A DNA stretch of 64,000 bases from CAVVSD01 sp963757125 (GTDB taxonomy: Bacteria > Actinomycetota > Thermoleophilia > Solirubrobacterales > Solirubrobacteraceae). Location: contig CAVWQP010000009.1 in NCBI GenBank assembly GCA_963757125.1, positions 1,983,939-2,047,938 of the forward strand, read 5' to 3'. Positions 44,498 through 53,811 of the stretch are shown one piece after another (positions within the stretch are counted from its first letter, which is position 1; each line of letters begins with the position of its first letter). Position numbers and translations under genes: made by a program. The notes beneath the pieces were generated by a model. The model searched no databases and had not been told where the DNA came from. It was given only the letters and a program-made list of their open reading frames with translations.

Positions 44498-45669
44498 GCC
44501 GGCACGCCCAGGCGGTCGCTCGCGATCCGGGCTCCCTCGGCGAGCGCCGTGAGCTTCGCCCACTGCACCTCGGGGTGCACGCGCTGCATGAACGCCGTCT
44601 GGGCGAACCCGCAGTCGGTCCCGGCCATGACGTTGTCGGGACCGACGAGCTCGGCGAGGCGCACGAGGCGGTCCGCGACGAGGTCGGGGTGCTCGACGAT
44701 GACCGTGTGGTGGGTCACGACGCCCGGGATCAGCATCTTCCCGTCGGGGAGCTTCACGTCCTCCCACACCCGCCACTCGTGCTCGTGGCGCGGGTTGGCC
44801 TGCTCCATCATGTACGCGTGCGCGTTGACCTGCAGGACGAGGTCGACGACCTCGGCCAGCGGCGGGTCGTACGCGTGCGGCCCGTGCCAGCTGCCCCAGC
44901 ACACGTGGTAGCGGACCTTCTCCGGCGGGATCCCCTTCAGCGCGTGGTTCAGGGCGTCCACCCGCAGCTGCGCCCAGTCGCGGTAGTCCTTCATCGACCC
45001 GCCCTCGGCGAGGATCGAGTCCATCTCGTGCATGAGGACCGCATCGTCGACCTGGAGCATGAACCCGGAGTCGACGATCGCGTTGTACTCGACGGCCAGC
45101 GCGTCGGCGAGCGCGTAGACGAACTCCTCCTCCGTCCCGTAGTGCTGGTTCTCGAGCCAGTACGTGCTCGCGGGCGCGACGACCGGGAGGAAGCCCTCGG
45201 CGTCGACGCCCTCGAGCGCGGAGCGCAGGTTCGCGATGTCGTTGTCGACGGCGGTCCGGTCGTACTCGATCGGGCCGTTGCACACCCAGATGCTCGGAGC
45301 GGGCGCCGGGACCTCGTTCTCGGCGAACGCGCGCATCATCTCCTTGTCGTGCTGCGCGTACGTGCCCGGGAACGCCTGGCGGTCGCGGCTCGGCGGCAGG
45401 AACGAATCGTTCGGACCGAGCTCGCGCGGCCCGACGCCGCTGATCCGGTTGTAGAGGTAGGCGATCCAGTTCGCCTTGCCGAACTCGCCGTCGCTGACGA
45501 TGTCGATCCCGGCGTCGGCCTGGCGCTTGACGACGTCGGCGACCTCGGACTTCAGCGTCTCCGCGTAGGCCGCCTCGTCGTAGGACTCGCCGCGCTCGAT
45601 CGCGGCCTCGAACGCCAACAGGGACGCCGGCCGGATGAGGCTCCCCACGTGCGTGGAACGAATGCTCAC
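44494..45669 (-). CDS. MetE-like cobalamin-independent methyltransferase-family protein (paralogue 1)
   Basis: A 391-residue protein corresponding to only the catalytic C-terminal barrel of MetE (about half of full-length MetE). THVGSLIRP opens it; RYHVCWGSWHG near residue 255 supplies the His-x-Cys zinc ligands and AGTDCGFAQ near 350 the last cysteine. The same fold includes core methionine synthases and the epoxyalkane:coenzyme M transferase. GTG start with GGGGGAG eight bases upstream. It is divergent from a G6PD gene and clearly related to the two tandem copies at 52.6-55 kb. Confidence 0.85.
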   Translation of the reverse strand: MSIRSTHVGSLIRPASLLAFEAAIERGESYDEAAYAETLKSEVADVVKRQADAGIDIVSDGEFGKANWIAYLYNRISGVGPRELGPNDSFLPPSRDRQAFPGTYAQHDKEMMRAFAENEVPAPAPSIWVCNGPIEYDRTAVDNDIANLRSALEGVDAEGFLPVVAPASTYWLENQHYGTEEEFVYALADALAVEYNAIVDSGFMLQVDDAVLMHEMDSILAEGGSMKDYRDWAQLRVDALNHALKGIPPEKVRYHVCWGSWHGPHAYDPPLAEVVDLVLQVNAHAYMMEQANPRHEHEWRVWEDVKLPDGKMLIPGVVTHHTVIVEHPDLVADRLVRLAELVGPDNVMAGTDCGFAQTAFMQRVHPEVQWAKLTALAEGARIASDRLGVPA

Positions 45670-45717
45670 GTCTCTCTCCCCCTTCGTGGTCTGCAATGTG
45701 CATTCTGCCGGACGGCG

Positions 45718-45723
45718 TAGGTT
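45718..45723 (+). promoter_or_regulatory. -10 box of the G6PD gene
   Basis: TAGGTT six bases before the GTG at 45730, in the same GTAGGTTCG context as at 44237. Confidence 0.45.
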
Positions 45724-45729
45724 CGACGC

Positions 45730-47379
45730 GTGCTCCATCGACTCGTGCTCTTCGGCGCCGGCGGCGATCTCGCCGGTCGGTTCCTGCTGCCGGCGCTCGC
45801 CATGCTCCACGCCGAGGGCGACCTGCCCGCGAGGTTCCGCGTCGTCGGCGCGGACGTCCACGACTGGGACGACGAGGCGTTCCGCGCCCACGTGCAGGAG
45901 CGCCTCGAGCGCCACGCGCTGCAGGCGCCGCTCATCTCCCGCGGCGCGATCCTCGCCGAGCTGCGCTACGCACGCGTCGACGTCGCCGATCCGGCGACCG
46001 TCGCCGGCGCGGTCGCGCTGGGCGGCGACACGCCGCTCGCCGCCTATCTCGCGCTGCCGCAGCGCAGCTTCGCGCCGACGATCAGCGCGCTCGCCGCCGC
46101 CGGTCTGCCTGCAGGCAGCCGGATCGCGGTCGAGAAGCCGTTCGGCGAGGACCTGCACAGCGCCGTCGAGCTCAACGCGATGCTCGCCGACGCGACCGAC
46201 CACGCCTTCCGGGTCGACCACGTCCTCGGGATGCCGCGGACGCAGGAGGTCGTCGACCTCGACGCCCGGGGCGCCGAGGAGATCGAGATCCTCTGGGAGG
46301 AGACGCTCGCGCTGGAGGGCCGCGCCGGCTTCTACGACCGGGCGGGCGCGCTGCGCGACGTCCTGCAGAACCACATGCTCCAGCTCCTCGCGCTCGTCGT
46401 CTCGCCCGAGGACCGGGCGGCCGCACTGCGCGCCACCCGCGCGCCGGACCCGCTGCGGTCCCGCCGGGCGCGCTACGCCGGGTACGCGGAGGAGGAGGGC
46501 GTGGACCCGGCACGCGGGACCGAGACCTTCGCCGAGGTGCTCCTGGAGGTGGATCTGCCGGGCTGGCGCGACACGCGCTTCCGCATGCGCGCCGGCAAGG
46601 GGCTCGCGCAGGGATTCAAGGGCGTCGTCGTGCACCGCCGCGACGGCGGTGAGGAGCGCATCGAGGTCGACCGCCTCGGCGAGGGCGAGCCGCCGGCCTA
46701 CGCCCGTGTGCTCCGCGAGGTCCTCGGCGGCCACAGCTCGCTGTCGGTCCATGCGGACGAAGCTGAGGAGGCCTGGCGGATCGTCACGCCGGTGCTGGAC
46801 GCGTGGGCCGCCGACCGCGTCCCGCTGGAGGAGTACGCGCCCGGCTCGGAGGGCCCGCCGCGGCTCTATTCGCGATCACCAGTGACGCGATGGCCGGGCC
46901 GGGTGAAGCGGGCGAAGCGCTTGGTGTCCATCTGCAGCAGGTCGCCGGGGCAGGGCCACTCAAAGCGAACGACCGCCTCGCGCGGCGCCTTGGGGACGCG
47001 CGAGAGGCCGTGGCGGCGCAAGATCGCGTGGACGGTCGAGTGCGCGACGCCGGTCGTGCCGGCGATCAACCGCGGGCCCCAACCCGTGCGCTGGCGTTCG
47101 GCGCAGACGCGCCGCTCCACGCCAACCGGCGTCTGCGAGGGCGCGTGGTGCGGGCGGCTGGAGCGATCAGCCGTCCAGATCCCCGATGAGCGCTCCGTCG
47201 CCGTGGCCTGCAACCAGCGTTGCTTCCAGCGGTGCGCGGTGGTCGGCGCGACCGCCAGACAGGCGGCCGCCTCCCTCTCGGTCATCCCGCCTTCCATCAT
47301 CAAAACGACGAGCTGGCGGCGCCCAGCAGGTCCGAGCCGCGCGTTAGCGTGCGCCATCCGGGCCCTCCTGTTCTTCTAG
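45730..47379 (+). CDS. zwf: Glucose-6-phosphate dehydrogenase-like protein running into an IS remnant
   Basis: The first 380 residues (to about 46865) are G6PD-like: VLFGAGGDLAGRFLLPAL near residue 6 binds NADP, IAVEKPFGEDL near 135 and RVDHVLGM near 158 form the sugar-phosphate site, and LQNHMLQLLAL carries the second conserved histidine. This is shorter than common G6PD (480-520). After EEYAPGSEGPPRLY the frame reads antisense through a transposase fragment for about 170 further codons that look like nonsense. The native C-terminus has probably been lost or replaced. GTG start. Confidence 0.78.
   Translation: MLHRLVLFGAGGDLAGRFLLPALAMLHAEGDLPARFRVVGADVHDWDDEAFRAHVQERLERHALQAPLISRGAILAELRYARVDVADPATVAGAVALGGDTPLAAYLALPQRSFAPTISALAAAGLPAGSRIAVEKPFGEDLHSAVELNAMLADATDHAFRVDHVLGMPRTQEVVDLDARGAEEIEILWEETLALEGRAGFYDRAGALRDVLQNHMLQLLALVVSPEDRAAALRATRAPDPLRSRRARYAGYAEEEGVDPARGTETFAEVLLEVDLPGWRDTRFRMRAGKGLAQGFKGVVVHRRDGGEERIEVDRLGEGEPPAYARVLREVLGGHSSLSVHADEAEEAWRIVTPVLDAWAADRVPLEEYAPGSEGPPRLYSRSPVTRWPGRVKRAKRLVSICSRSPGQGHSKRTTASRGALGTRERPWRRKIAWTVECATPVVPAINRGPQPVRWRSAQTRRSTPTGVCEGAWCGRLERSAVQIPDERSVAVACNQRCFQRCAVVGATARQAAASLSVIPPSIIKTTSWRRPAGPSRALACAIRALLFF
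46866..47357 (-). pseudogene. Truncated IS481-family transposase
   Basis: A 163-residue fragment. An N-terminal HTH (EREAAACLAVAPTTAHRWKQ near residues 27-46), a linker and the second DNA-binding helix set (GVAHSTVHAILRRHGLSR near 108) lead into the start of the DDE domain: GDLLQMDTKRFARF, with the first catalytic aspartate, and PGHRVTGDR. The rest of the about 320-residue protein, including the other two acidic residues, is gone; the frame stops at the junction with the G6PD-like gene. It cannot be active. Confidence 0.8.
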
Positions 47380-47400
47380 AGGTCGCGCACGCGCGGTCGC
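46866..47400. mobile_element. IS481-type insertion sequence remnant
   Basis: About 0.5 kb holding the 5' part of an IS481-type transposase gene, abutting the end of G6PD-like sequence on one side and reaching to roughly 47400 on the other. The catalytic half of the transposase and at least one end are missing; I could not identify terminal inverted repeats or a target duplication. The outer limit is approximate. Confidence 0.6.
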
Positions 47401-47427
47401 AGGCCGATCGCGACGAGCTGCACCCGC

Positions 47428-48405
47428 TCAGTATCCACCGGGGTGGTCGAGCAGCCGGCGCGGCGTGTCGACCATCATCGTCCGGATCGTCTCCTCGGGC
47501 ATGCCGCGCTCGCGCAGCTCCGGCAGCACCTCCAGCGGGATGAGCTCGTAGCGCCAGCGCGGATGGGTCTGCTTCGCCCACTCGGGCGCGAACAGGACGT
47601 TGAACGTGTCGGCGTCCTGGGAGAGCGTCAACTGGTCGGCCCAGCCGCGCTCGCACAGCTCGAGCACCATCGCGACGCGGTCGTCGACGGGCATGTAGCG
47701 GTCGGCGCCGAAGCGGTCGAGCCCGAGCAGCGAGCCGTTGCGCAGGAGCTCCTCGAGGTAGTCGATGTCGCCCGTGTCGCCGCAGTGGCCGATGATCACG
47801 CGCGAGAGATCGACGCCCTCCTCGGCGAGGATCCGCTGCTGCTCGAGGCCGCCGCGGCTGGCGGCGTCGGTGTGCGTCGTGATCGGGACGCCCGTCTCGC
47901 GGTGCGCGACGGCCGTCGCGCGCAGCACGCGCTCGACGTCCGCCGTGAGCCCTGGCGTGTCGATCGCGCACTTCAGGATCGCGGCCTTGGCCCCGCCGGT
48001 GCCCTTGATGCCCTCGCGGATGTCGCGCACGAACAGCTCGACGAGCACGTCGCCCTGCTCGGGCGGGCGCAGCATGTGGCGGTAGTGGAAGTACTGCGGC
48101 AGCTCGTTCGTCGTGAAGACCCCGGTCGCCAGGACGATGTTGAGGTCGACCTGCTCGGCCACGCGCTGCACGAGCGGCGGGTTGCGCCCGATGCCCAGGA
48201 CCGTCGGGTCGACGATCGTGTCGATGCCCGCGGCCTTCAGCTCGGTGAGCCGCCGCACGGCGTTCACCACCGCGGGCTCCTCGTCGAAGTCCGTCTCGAA
48301 GCTCGCCTCCAGCGCGAGGTCGATGACGAAGACGTGCTCGTGCATGAGCGTCGGCCCGAGCCGATCGCTCGGGATCGGGCCGCGCGCCGTCTCGATCGTC
48401 CCCAT
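47428..48405 (-). CDS. Phosphotriesterase-family amidohydrolase (lactonase-like)
   Basis: A 325-residue PTE-fold metal hydrolase. The HEH metal pair in LMHEHVF is near residue 22, the bridging lysine in AAILKCAID near 143, histidines in TTHTDA near 176 and IIGHCGDTGD near 204, and an aspartate in LSQDAD near 260. Family members hydrolyse lactones or phosphotriesters. A sugar lactonase-type role fits the isomerase and reductase genes upstream. It is the last gene of the importer operon, five bases after livF. Confidence 0.88.
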   Translation of the reverse strand: MGTIETARGPIPSDRLGPTLMHEHVFVIDLALEASFETDFDEEPAVVNAVRRLTELKAAGIDTIVDPTVLGIGRNPPLVQRVAEQVDLNIVLATGVFTTNELPQYFHYRHMLRPPEQGDVLVELFVRDIREGIKGTGGAKAAILKCAIDTPGLTADVERVLRATAVAHRETGVPITTHTDAASRGGLEQQRILAEEGVDLSRVIIGHCGDTGDIDYLEELLRNGSLLGLDRFGADRYMPVDDRVAMVLELCERGWADQLTLSQDADTFNVLFAPEWAKQTHPRWRYELIPLEVLPELRERGMPEETIRTMMVDTPRRLLDHPGGY

Positions 48406-48410
48406 GCGCC

Positions 48411-49148
48411 TCAGTCTGACGCGATGACGTCCGGCGTCGCCTGCTGCTCGCCCAGGTAGCTCGCCACGAGCAGGCCCTGGTCGGCGCGCAGCTCCTCGGC
48501 GCTGCGATGCGCCATGACCTCGCCGTGGGACAGGATGTAGCCGCGGTCGGCGACCTCCAGCGCGAGGTTGACGTGCTGCTCGACGAGCAGGACGGCGCAG
48601 CCGTCCTCCAGCGCGTACTTGCGCACGATCGGCAGCAGCCGCTCGACGATGACCGGCGCGAGGCCGAGGCTGAGCTCGTCGAGCAGGAGGACCTTCGGGC
48701 GGCGGGCAAGCGCGCGGCCGACCGCCAGCATCTGCTGCTCGCCCCCCGACAGGAGGCCGGCCCGCCGGTTCTGCAGCTCACGCAGCGCCGGGAAGTAGCT
48801 GTAGGCGATCTCCGGCTCGAGCTGCTCGCCGCGGTAGGTGAGGCGGAAGTGCTCGGCGACCGTGAGGCCGAAGAAGATCCCGCGGCCCTCGGGCACGTGT
48901 GCGATGCCCATGCGGGCGCGCATCGGCGGCGAGATCGCGACCATGTCCTCGCCCGCGAAGCGCACCTCGCCCGCCATCGGCCGGATGACGCCCGAGATCG
49001 TCCGCAGCGTCGTGGTCTTGCCCGCGCCGTTGGCGCCGAGCAGCGCGACGACCTCGCCGGGCGCGACCGTCAGGTCCATGTCGCGCACGACGGCGGCGTT
49101 GTCGTAGCCGGACGTCATGCCCTCGATGGCGAGCAGCGGTTCGCTCAC
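48411..49148 (-). CDS. livF: Branched-chain amino acid-type ABC transporter ATP-binding protein LivF
   Basis: A 245-residue ATPase. Walker A GANGAGKTT near residue 38, signature LLSGGEQQMLAVGRAL near 135 and Walker B VLLLDELSLGLAP near 157 match LivF. The GTG overlaps the livG stop as GTGA. With LivG it powers the fused LivHM permease encoded at the other end of the same operon; five metabolic genes are inserted between. Confidence 0.92.
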   Translation of the reverse strand: MSEPLLAIEGMTSGYDNAAVVRDMDLTVAPGEVVALLGANGAGKTTTLRTISGVIRPMAGEVRFAGEDMVAISPPMRARMGIAHVPEGRGIFFGLTVAEHFRLTYRGEQLEPEIAYSYFPALRELQNRRAGLLSGGEQQMLAVGRALARRPKVLLLDELSLGLAPVIVERLLPIVRKYALEDGCAVLLVEQHVNLALEVADRGYILSHGEVMAHRSAEELRADQGLLVASYLGEQQATPDVIASD

Positions 49149-49928
49149 GTCGACTCCTCCCTGATCTCCTCCTGGATCTGCTTCACGTTGCCGCTGCCGA
49201 GGTACGCGGCGATGACCGCCGGATCGCTGCGGACGTCGTCCGGCTTGCCCTGCGCGATGACCTTGCCGAACTCGAGCACGTAGACGTAGTCGCTCACGCC
49301 GAGCACCAGCCCCATGTCGTGGTCGACGAGCAGCATCGCCATCGAGTCGCTGACGCTCGCGCGCAGCTGCCGGCCGAGCGCCTCGCTCTCCGCCGTGTCG
49401 AGCCCGGCCGCGGGCTCGTCCATGCACACGAGCTGCGGCTCGGAGGCGAGCGCGCGGGCCACGCCGACCAGCTTGCGCTGGCCCTGGGACAGATCGCTGG
49501 GCATCGCGTCCGCGACGTCCTGAAGGCCGACGCGGGTGAGGACCTCCATCGCGGTCGACGTCGCCGCCGAGCTGCGGCCGACGGCCTCCTTGACGCACCG
49601 ACCAGATCGACTCGGGCTTGGCCACGACCTCGAGGTTCTCCTCGACGGTCAGGTCGTCGAAGAGCTCGATGCTCTGCCACGTCCGCGAGAGACCCATGTC
49701 CGCGCGCACGTGCGGGCGCGCGCGCGAGATGTCCTTGCCGCCGAGCGCGATCTTCCCGCGACATCCGACGAAGCCGCTGATCGCGTCGATGAACGTCGTC
49801 TTGCCGGCCCCGTTGGGGCCGATCAGCCCGACGAGCATGCCGTGGGGCACCTCGAGGTCGACGTCGACGAGCGCGTGCACGCCGCCGAAGCTCACCGACA
49901 GGCCCTGCGTCTCAAGCACTCCGGTCAT
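49145..49928 (-). pseudogene. livG: Branched-chain amino acid-type ABC ATPase LivG, interrupted by a +1 frameshift
   Basis: The first part (49928 to about 49600) gives a LivG start: LSVSFGGVHALVDVDLEV, Walker A GPNGAGKTTF near residue 40, and MGLSRTWQSIELFDDLTVEE. Near 49590-49600 the frame shifts by one base. The second part from there reads VKEAVGRSS, then LSQGQRKLVGVARALA and MDEPAAGLDTAE to the stop at 49145. Removing one base restores a 260-residue LivG. Since the transporter would otherwise lack an ATPase and the downstream genes look intact, an indel error is plausible. Its start overlaps the TIM-barrel gene by 17 bases. Confidence 0.83.
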
Positions 49929-50787
49929 ACGCCCCCCCGACCGCCGCAAGGAAGTGGTCCGTCTTCGCCCGGCAGAGCTGCCCCACCTCGGCCGGGGTCA
50001 TCGCGTCGATCTCGGCCGAGAACACCTCCGGCCCGACGTCGTTCAGCGCCCCCATCTCGTCCAGGCAGCGCGCCATCTCGAGCACCCCGAGCTCGCCGTC
50101 GCCCGCGAAGTCGCGGATCGTCACGGCCTCCTCGAAGTAGTCGGCCATCCGCGGCTCGCGCGGGGCGTCGCAGAGCTGGACGTGGAAGATCCGGTCCCCC
50201 GGGATGGCCGACAGCTCCTCCGCCGTCGTGCCGCTGCGGCCGAGGTGGAACGTGTCGAGGACGAGGCCGACGTTGTCGCGCCCGACGCCCTTCACCATGT
50301 CCCAGCCGCTCGCCAGGTCGGGCGACATCGACGTCGGGATGACCTCGATGTGCAGCCGCAGGTCGATCGCCGCGGCCCGGTCGGCGAAGCGCCCGAGCGC
50401 GTCGAGGACCTCCTCGCGCGGCGCCGGCGTCCCGTGGAACGGCGTCAGAACGGAGAGCGACTGCGCCCCGACCTCCTCCGCGTAGCGCAGGACCGTGTCC
50501 GCGTCGATGTTCTGCGAGTCGCCCTGGAAGCCGGTCATCTCCGTCCCGGTCCACCCCGGGTACCAGGCGAGGAAGGGGTCGAGGATCGGGATCGGCGCGC
50601 CGCGCGCCTCGAGCTCGCGCGCCAGCTCGCGCACCGAGCCCCCGGCGCGCTCGTGCGCGACGAGGTCGCCGCAGATGACCGACATGCAGGAGAAGCCGCC
50701 GGCGACCGAGGCCTCGGCCCGCGCGAACAGGTCGCGCTTCATCACGCAGCCGGCCCACAGCACGAGGTTGCGGTCGCCCGAGCTCAT
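49912..50787 (-). CDS. Xylose isomerase-like TIM-barrel protein (sugar isomerase/epimerase-like)
   Basis: A 291-residue AP-endonuclease-2-type TIM barrel. Likely metal ligands are the glutamate in HIEVIPTS near residue 155, the aspartate/histidine in LVLDTFHLGRSG near 190, and the HVQLCDAP strand near 222. Such proteins isomerise or epimerise sugars, keto-acids or inositols. The ATG overlaps the reductase stop as ATGA, and the end overlaps livG. It is the second TIM-barrel isomerase in this operon and not a close copy of the other. Confidence 0.82.
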   Translation of the reverse strand: MSSGDRNLVLWAGCVMKRDLFARAEASVAGGFSCMSVICGDLVAHERAGGSVRELARELEARGAPIPILDPFLAWYPGWTGTEMTGFQGDSQNIDADTVLRYAEEVGAQSLSVLTPFHGTPAPREEVLDALGRFADRAAAIDLRLHIEVIPTSMSPDLASGWDMVKGVGRDNVGLVLDTFHLGRSGTTAEELSAIPGDRIFHVQLCDAPREPRMADYFEEAVTIRDFAGDGELGVLEMARCLDEMGALNDVGPEVFSAEIDAMTPAEVGQLCRAKTDHFLAAVGGAYDRSA

Positions 50788-51710
50788 GCCCCGGCCTCCT
50801 GCAGCTTCGCCAGCTCGTCGTCGGTGAGCTCCAGCCCGAGCATCGGCAGCAGGTCGCTGAGCTGCCCGGGCGTCCGGGCGCTGGCGATCGGCGACAGCAC
50901 GCTCGGCTGCTGCGCGAGCCACGCCAGCGAGACCGCAGCGACGGTCGTGTCGTGGGCCGCCGCGACCTCGTCGAGCGCCGCGATGACGCCACGCGAGCGG
51001 TCGTCCCACTCCTCCGTCCACGCGAAGCCTCCGCGCTTCGTCTCGGCCTCCTGGCCCGGCCGGTACTTGCCGGTGAGGAACCCGCGCGCGAGCGAGAAGA
51101 ACGGGATGCACGCGAGCCCCTCGCGGCGGCAGAGCTCCTCGAGCTCGCCCTCGTAGGCGTCGCGCTCGATGAGGTTGTAGTGCGGCTGCAGCGCCTCGTA
51201 GCGCGCCCAGCCCTCGCGGTCGGAGATCGCCAGCGCCTCGGCCAGCCGCGGCGCGGAGTAGCCCGACGCGGCGATCGTCAGCGCCTTGCCCGCCTTCACG
51301 ATCTCGTTCATCGCGCCGAGCGTCTCCTCCAGCGGGACGGACTCGTCGTCGATGTGCGCGTAGAGGAGGTCGATGCGATCGGTCTGCAGCCGGCGCAGCG
51401 AGTCGTCGACGGCCTGCGTGACCGCGTCGCCCTTCACGCCGAGCACCTGGCCGAACTTCGTCGCGACCACGACGTCGTCGCGGTTGCCGCGCGACGCCAT
51501 CCAGTTGCCGATGATCGCCTCGGACTCGCCGCCGACGTGACCGTCGACCCACAGCGAGTAGGAGTCGGCGGTGTCGACGAAGTTGCCGCCGCCGTCGACG
51601 AACGCGTCGAGGACGTCGAAGGACTCCGCCTCGGACATCGTCCAGCCGAACACGTTGCCGCCGAGGCAGAGGCGTGAGACCTCGCTCAGCACGGGGGTTC
51701 CAGCGGTCAT
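50784..51710 (-). CDS. Aldo/keto reductase
   Basis: A 308-residue AKR of the Tas/YajO-like group: LCLGGNVFGWTMSE near residue 14, NFVDTADSYS near 44 with the catalytic tyrosine, VVVATKFG near 80 with the lysine, LLYAHIDDES near 110 with the histidine, and SPIASARTPGQL at the cofactor end. It probably reduces or oxidises a sugar-like carbonyl. Start and stop both overlap neighbouring genes by four bases (ATGA). Confidence 0.9.
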   Translation of the reverse strand: MTAGTPVLSEVSRLCLGGNVFGWTMSEAESFDVLDAFVDGGGNFVDTADSYSLWVDGHVGGESEAIIGNWMASRGNRDDVVVATKFGQVLGVKGDAVTQAVDDSLRRLQTDRIDLLYAHIDDESVPLEETLGAMNEIVKAGKALTIAASGYSAPRLAEALAISDREGWARYEALQPHYNLIERDAYEGELEELCRREGLACIPFFSLARGFLTGKYRPGQEAETKRGGFAWTEEWDDRSRGVIAALDEVAAAHDTTVAAVSLAWLAQQPSVLSPIASARTPGQLSDLLPMLGLELTDDELAKLQEAGA

Positions 51711-52571
51711 CCTGCTCCCATCGTCTGTCGATCTGCGTTCCAGGCCGCGAGGACGCGCTCGCGGCCGCGTCGGATGAGCTCGACCGGGTCCCCGCGCCAG
51801 AGCGAGTCCGGGAAGTCGTCCTCCATGAGGCCGTCGTCGGAGAAGATCTCCAGCTCCAGCCAGCCGTCGTAACCGCCCTCGCGCAGGATCGCGAGCAGCC
51901 CCGCCGCGTCGGCGATGCCGTCGCCGGGCAGCACGCGGTCCGCCCAGCTGCGGGTCGGGTCGCGCCAGTCGTCGACGTGCACGCCGTAGACGAGGTCGAC
52001 GTTGGCGGCGAGGACCTCCTTGACGTCCGGCGTGTCCCACAGGTGCCAGACGTCGAACAGGACGCCCACGTCCGGCTCGCCGATGTCCTCGATGAGCTTC
52101 AGCGTCGTCGGGAGGTCGGTGAGGTAGGACCACTCGGGCCCCAGCGAGGTGTGCAGCGGCTCGAACGCGACGCTCTGCCCCAGCTCGGCCGCGACGCGGA
52201 TCGCCTCCCGCAGCGACGCGACCGCCGTCCCCCAGTCAGCGTCGGGGTCGGAGAACGGGCCGGTCCCGAGCACGTGGCACACGGGGTCGTAGCGGGCCAT
52301 GGCGCGCACGCGCGTCGCACATCAGCCGCGTGCGGACGGCCGGGTCGCGCTCGCCCTCGTCGAGCTTGCCGGCGAACGGGCTGTTCGTGGACGGCATGCA
52401 GAACGTCGCCTGCAGCCCGCTCTCGCGGAACCGCGCGAGGTCGTCGGCCGGGTCCTTCAGGGCGAGCGAGGCGTCGATGCCGATGCCCTCGGCGCCCGCC
52501 TCGCGGTACGCGACCAGGCTCTCGGCGAACGTGAGCCGCGGCGTCGTGAACTGCCCGACGGAGAAGCGCAT
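51707..52571 (-). pseudogene. Sugar phosphate isomerase/epimerase-like TIM barrel, interrupted by a +1 frameshift
   Basis: Two frames join to one protein of about 287 residues. The first (52571 to about 52320) reads MRFSVGQFTTPRLTFAESL to VRTRLMCDA. The second continues VRAMARYDPVCHVLGTGPF, then AFEPLHTSLGPEWSY, LFDVWHLWDTPDV, YGVHVDDWRDP and LELEIFSDDG, which carry the expected Glu/Asp/His metal ligands of xylose-isomerase-like enzymes. The break lies in a GCGCGC-rich stretch at 52301-52320 and is one extra base. ATG directly follows the MetE-like stop; the end overlaps the reductase start. Confidence 0.8.
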
Positions 52572-53802
52572 CTACGCCACCGCCCGCAGGCCGGACATGC
52601 GCTCGCTCGCGATCCGGGCGCCCTCGACGAGCGCCTCGAGCTTGGCCCACTGCGTCCACTCGGGGACGCGCCGGGTCAGCGCGCTCTGCGCGAAGCCGCA
52701 GTCGGTGCCCGCCTGGACGCGCTCGCGGGCCGACGATCTCCGCCAGGCGCACGAGCCGCTGGGCGATGAGCTCGGGGTGCTCGACGACGTGCGTGTGGTG
52801 CGTGACGACGCCCGGCACGAGGATCTTGTCGTCCGGCAGGTCGATGTCGCGCCACATCGTCCACTCGTGCTCGTGCGCGGGGTTGCCCTGCTCGAAGAGG
52901 TACGCGCCCGCGTTGACCGCCAGGACGAGGTCGATGACCTCCGACAGCTCCGGGTCGGTCGTGTGGGCGCCGTGCCAGCTGCCGCAGCAGACGTGGTAGC
53001 GGACGCGCTCCGGCGGGATGCCCTTCAGCGCGTGGTTCGTCGCCTCGATCCGCACCTTCGCCCAGCGCATGAAGTCCTCGGTCGACTTCCCCTTCAGGCG
53101 CAGCGTCCCGAGCTCGTGCCAGATGACGGCGTCGTCGACCTGGAGCATGAGCCCGGCGTCGACGATCTGGCGGTACTCGACGCTCAGCGCGTCGGCGAGC
53201 GCCCAGACGAACGCCTCGTCGCTCTCGTAGAACTCGTTCTCCAGCCAGTACGCGCTCGCCGGCGCGACGACCGGGAGGAAGCCGCCGGCGACGTCGACCG
53301 TGCCCAGCGCCGCCTTGAGGTTGTCGATGTCGCGCTGCACCGACGCGCCGTCGTAGGTGATCGGGCCCGTGCACACCCACTGGATGCCCTTGCCCGTCGA
53401 CGCGGTGCCGCCCGCGTGCTCGCCGTGCTCGACGAGGTCGCTGCGCTTGCCGACCTCGATCGCCTGGACCGTGTCGTGGCCCTCGTAGTACTCGGCGAAC
53501 GCCTCGCGGTCGAGGTCGGCGGGGAGCTGGTTCATCCCCGCCAGGTCGATCGCCCGCTCCTCGATCCCGCTGACGCGGTCGTAGAAGTAGGTGATCCAGC
53601 TGACCTTGCTGAACTCGCCGTCGTCGATGAGGTCGAGCCCGATGTCGGCCTGGCGGCGGACGATGTCGGCGACCGCGCCGGACAGCTCGGCGTCGAATCC
53701 CGCCCGGTCGTACGGCTCGCGGTCGGTGATCTTCTCGAGGTACGGCGTGAGTGCGTCCGGGCGGATGAGGCTGCCCACGTGCGTGGTGAGGATCTTGGAC
53801 AT
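52572..53802 (-). pseudogene. MetE-like cobalamin-independent methyltransferase-family protein (paralogue 2), +1 frameshift near the 3' end
   Basis: About 409 residues after correction. THVGSLIRPDAL opens it and RYHVCCGSWHG near residue 270 holds the His-x-Cys zinc ligands. After RLAEIVGP the frame is lost at 52717-52732; the next frame supplies ERVQAGTDCGFAQSAL with the third ligand cysteine, and ends at the TAG at 52572. One extra base explains it. AGGGAG lies upstream of the ATG. It follows paralogue 3 by nine bases, so the two would be made together and might form a heteromer or act on successive substrates. Confidence 0.83.
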
Positions 53803-53811
53803 GGAGCTCCC

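Noticed and set aside
46866..47400. An intact, mobile IS element
   Set aside because: The transposase stops after the first catalytic aspartate and no matching terminal repeats or target duplication could be found.
37690..52732. Programmed +1 frameshifting in the four interrupted genes
   Set aside because: No shared slippery motif, stop-codon context or downstream structure is visible; single-base errors or mutations are simpler.
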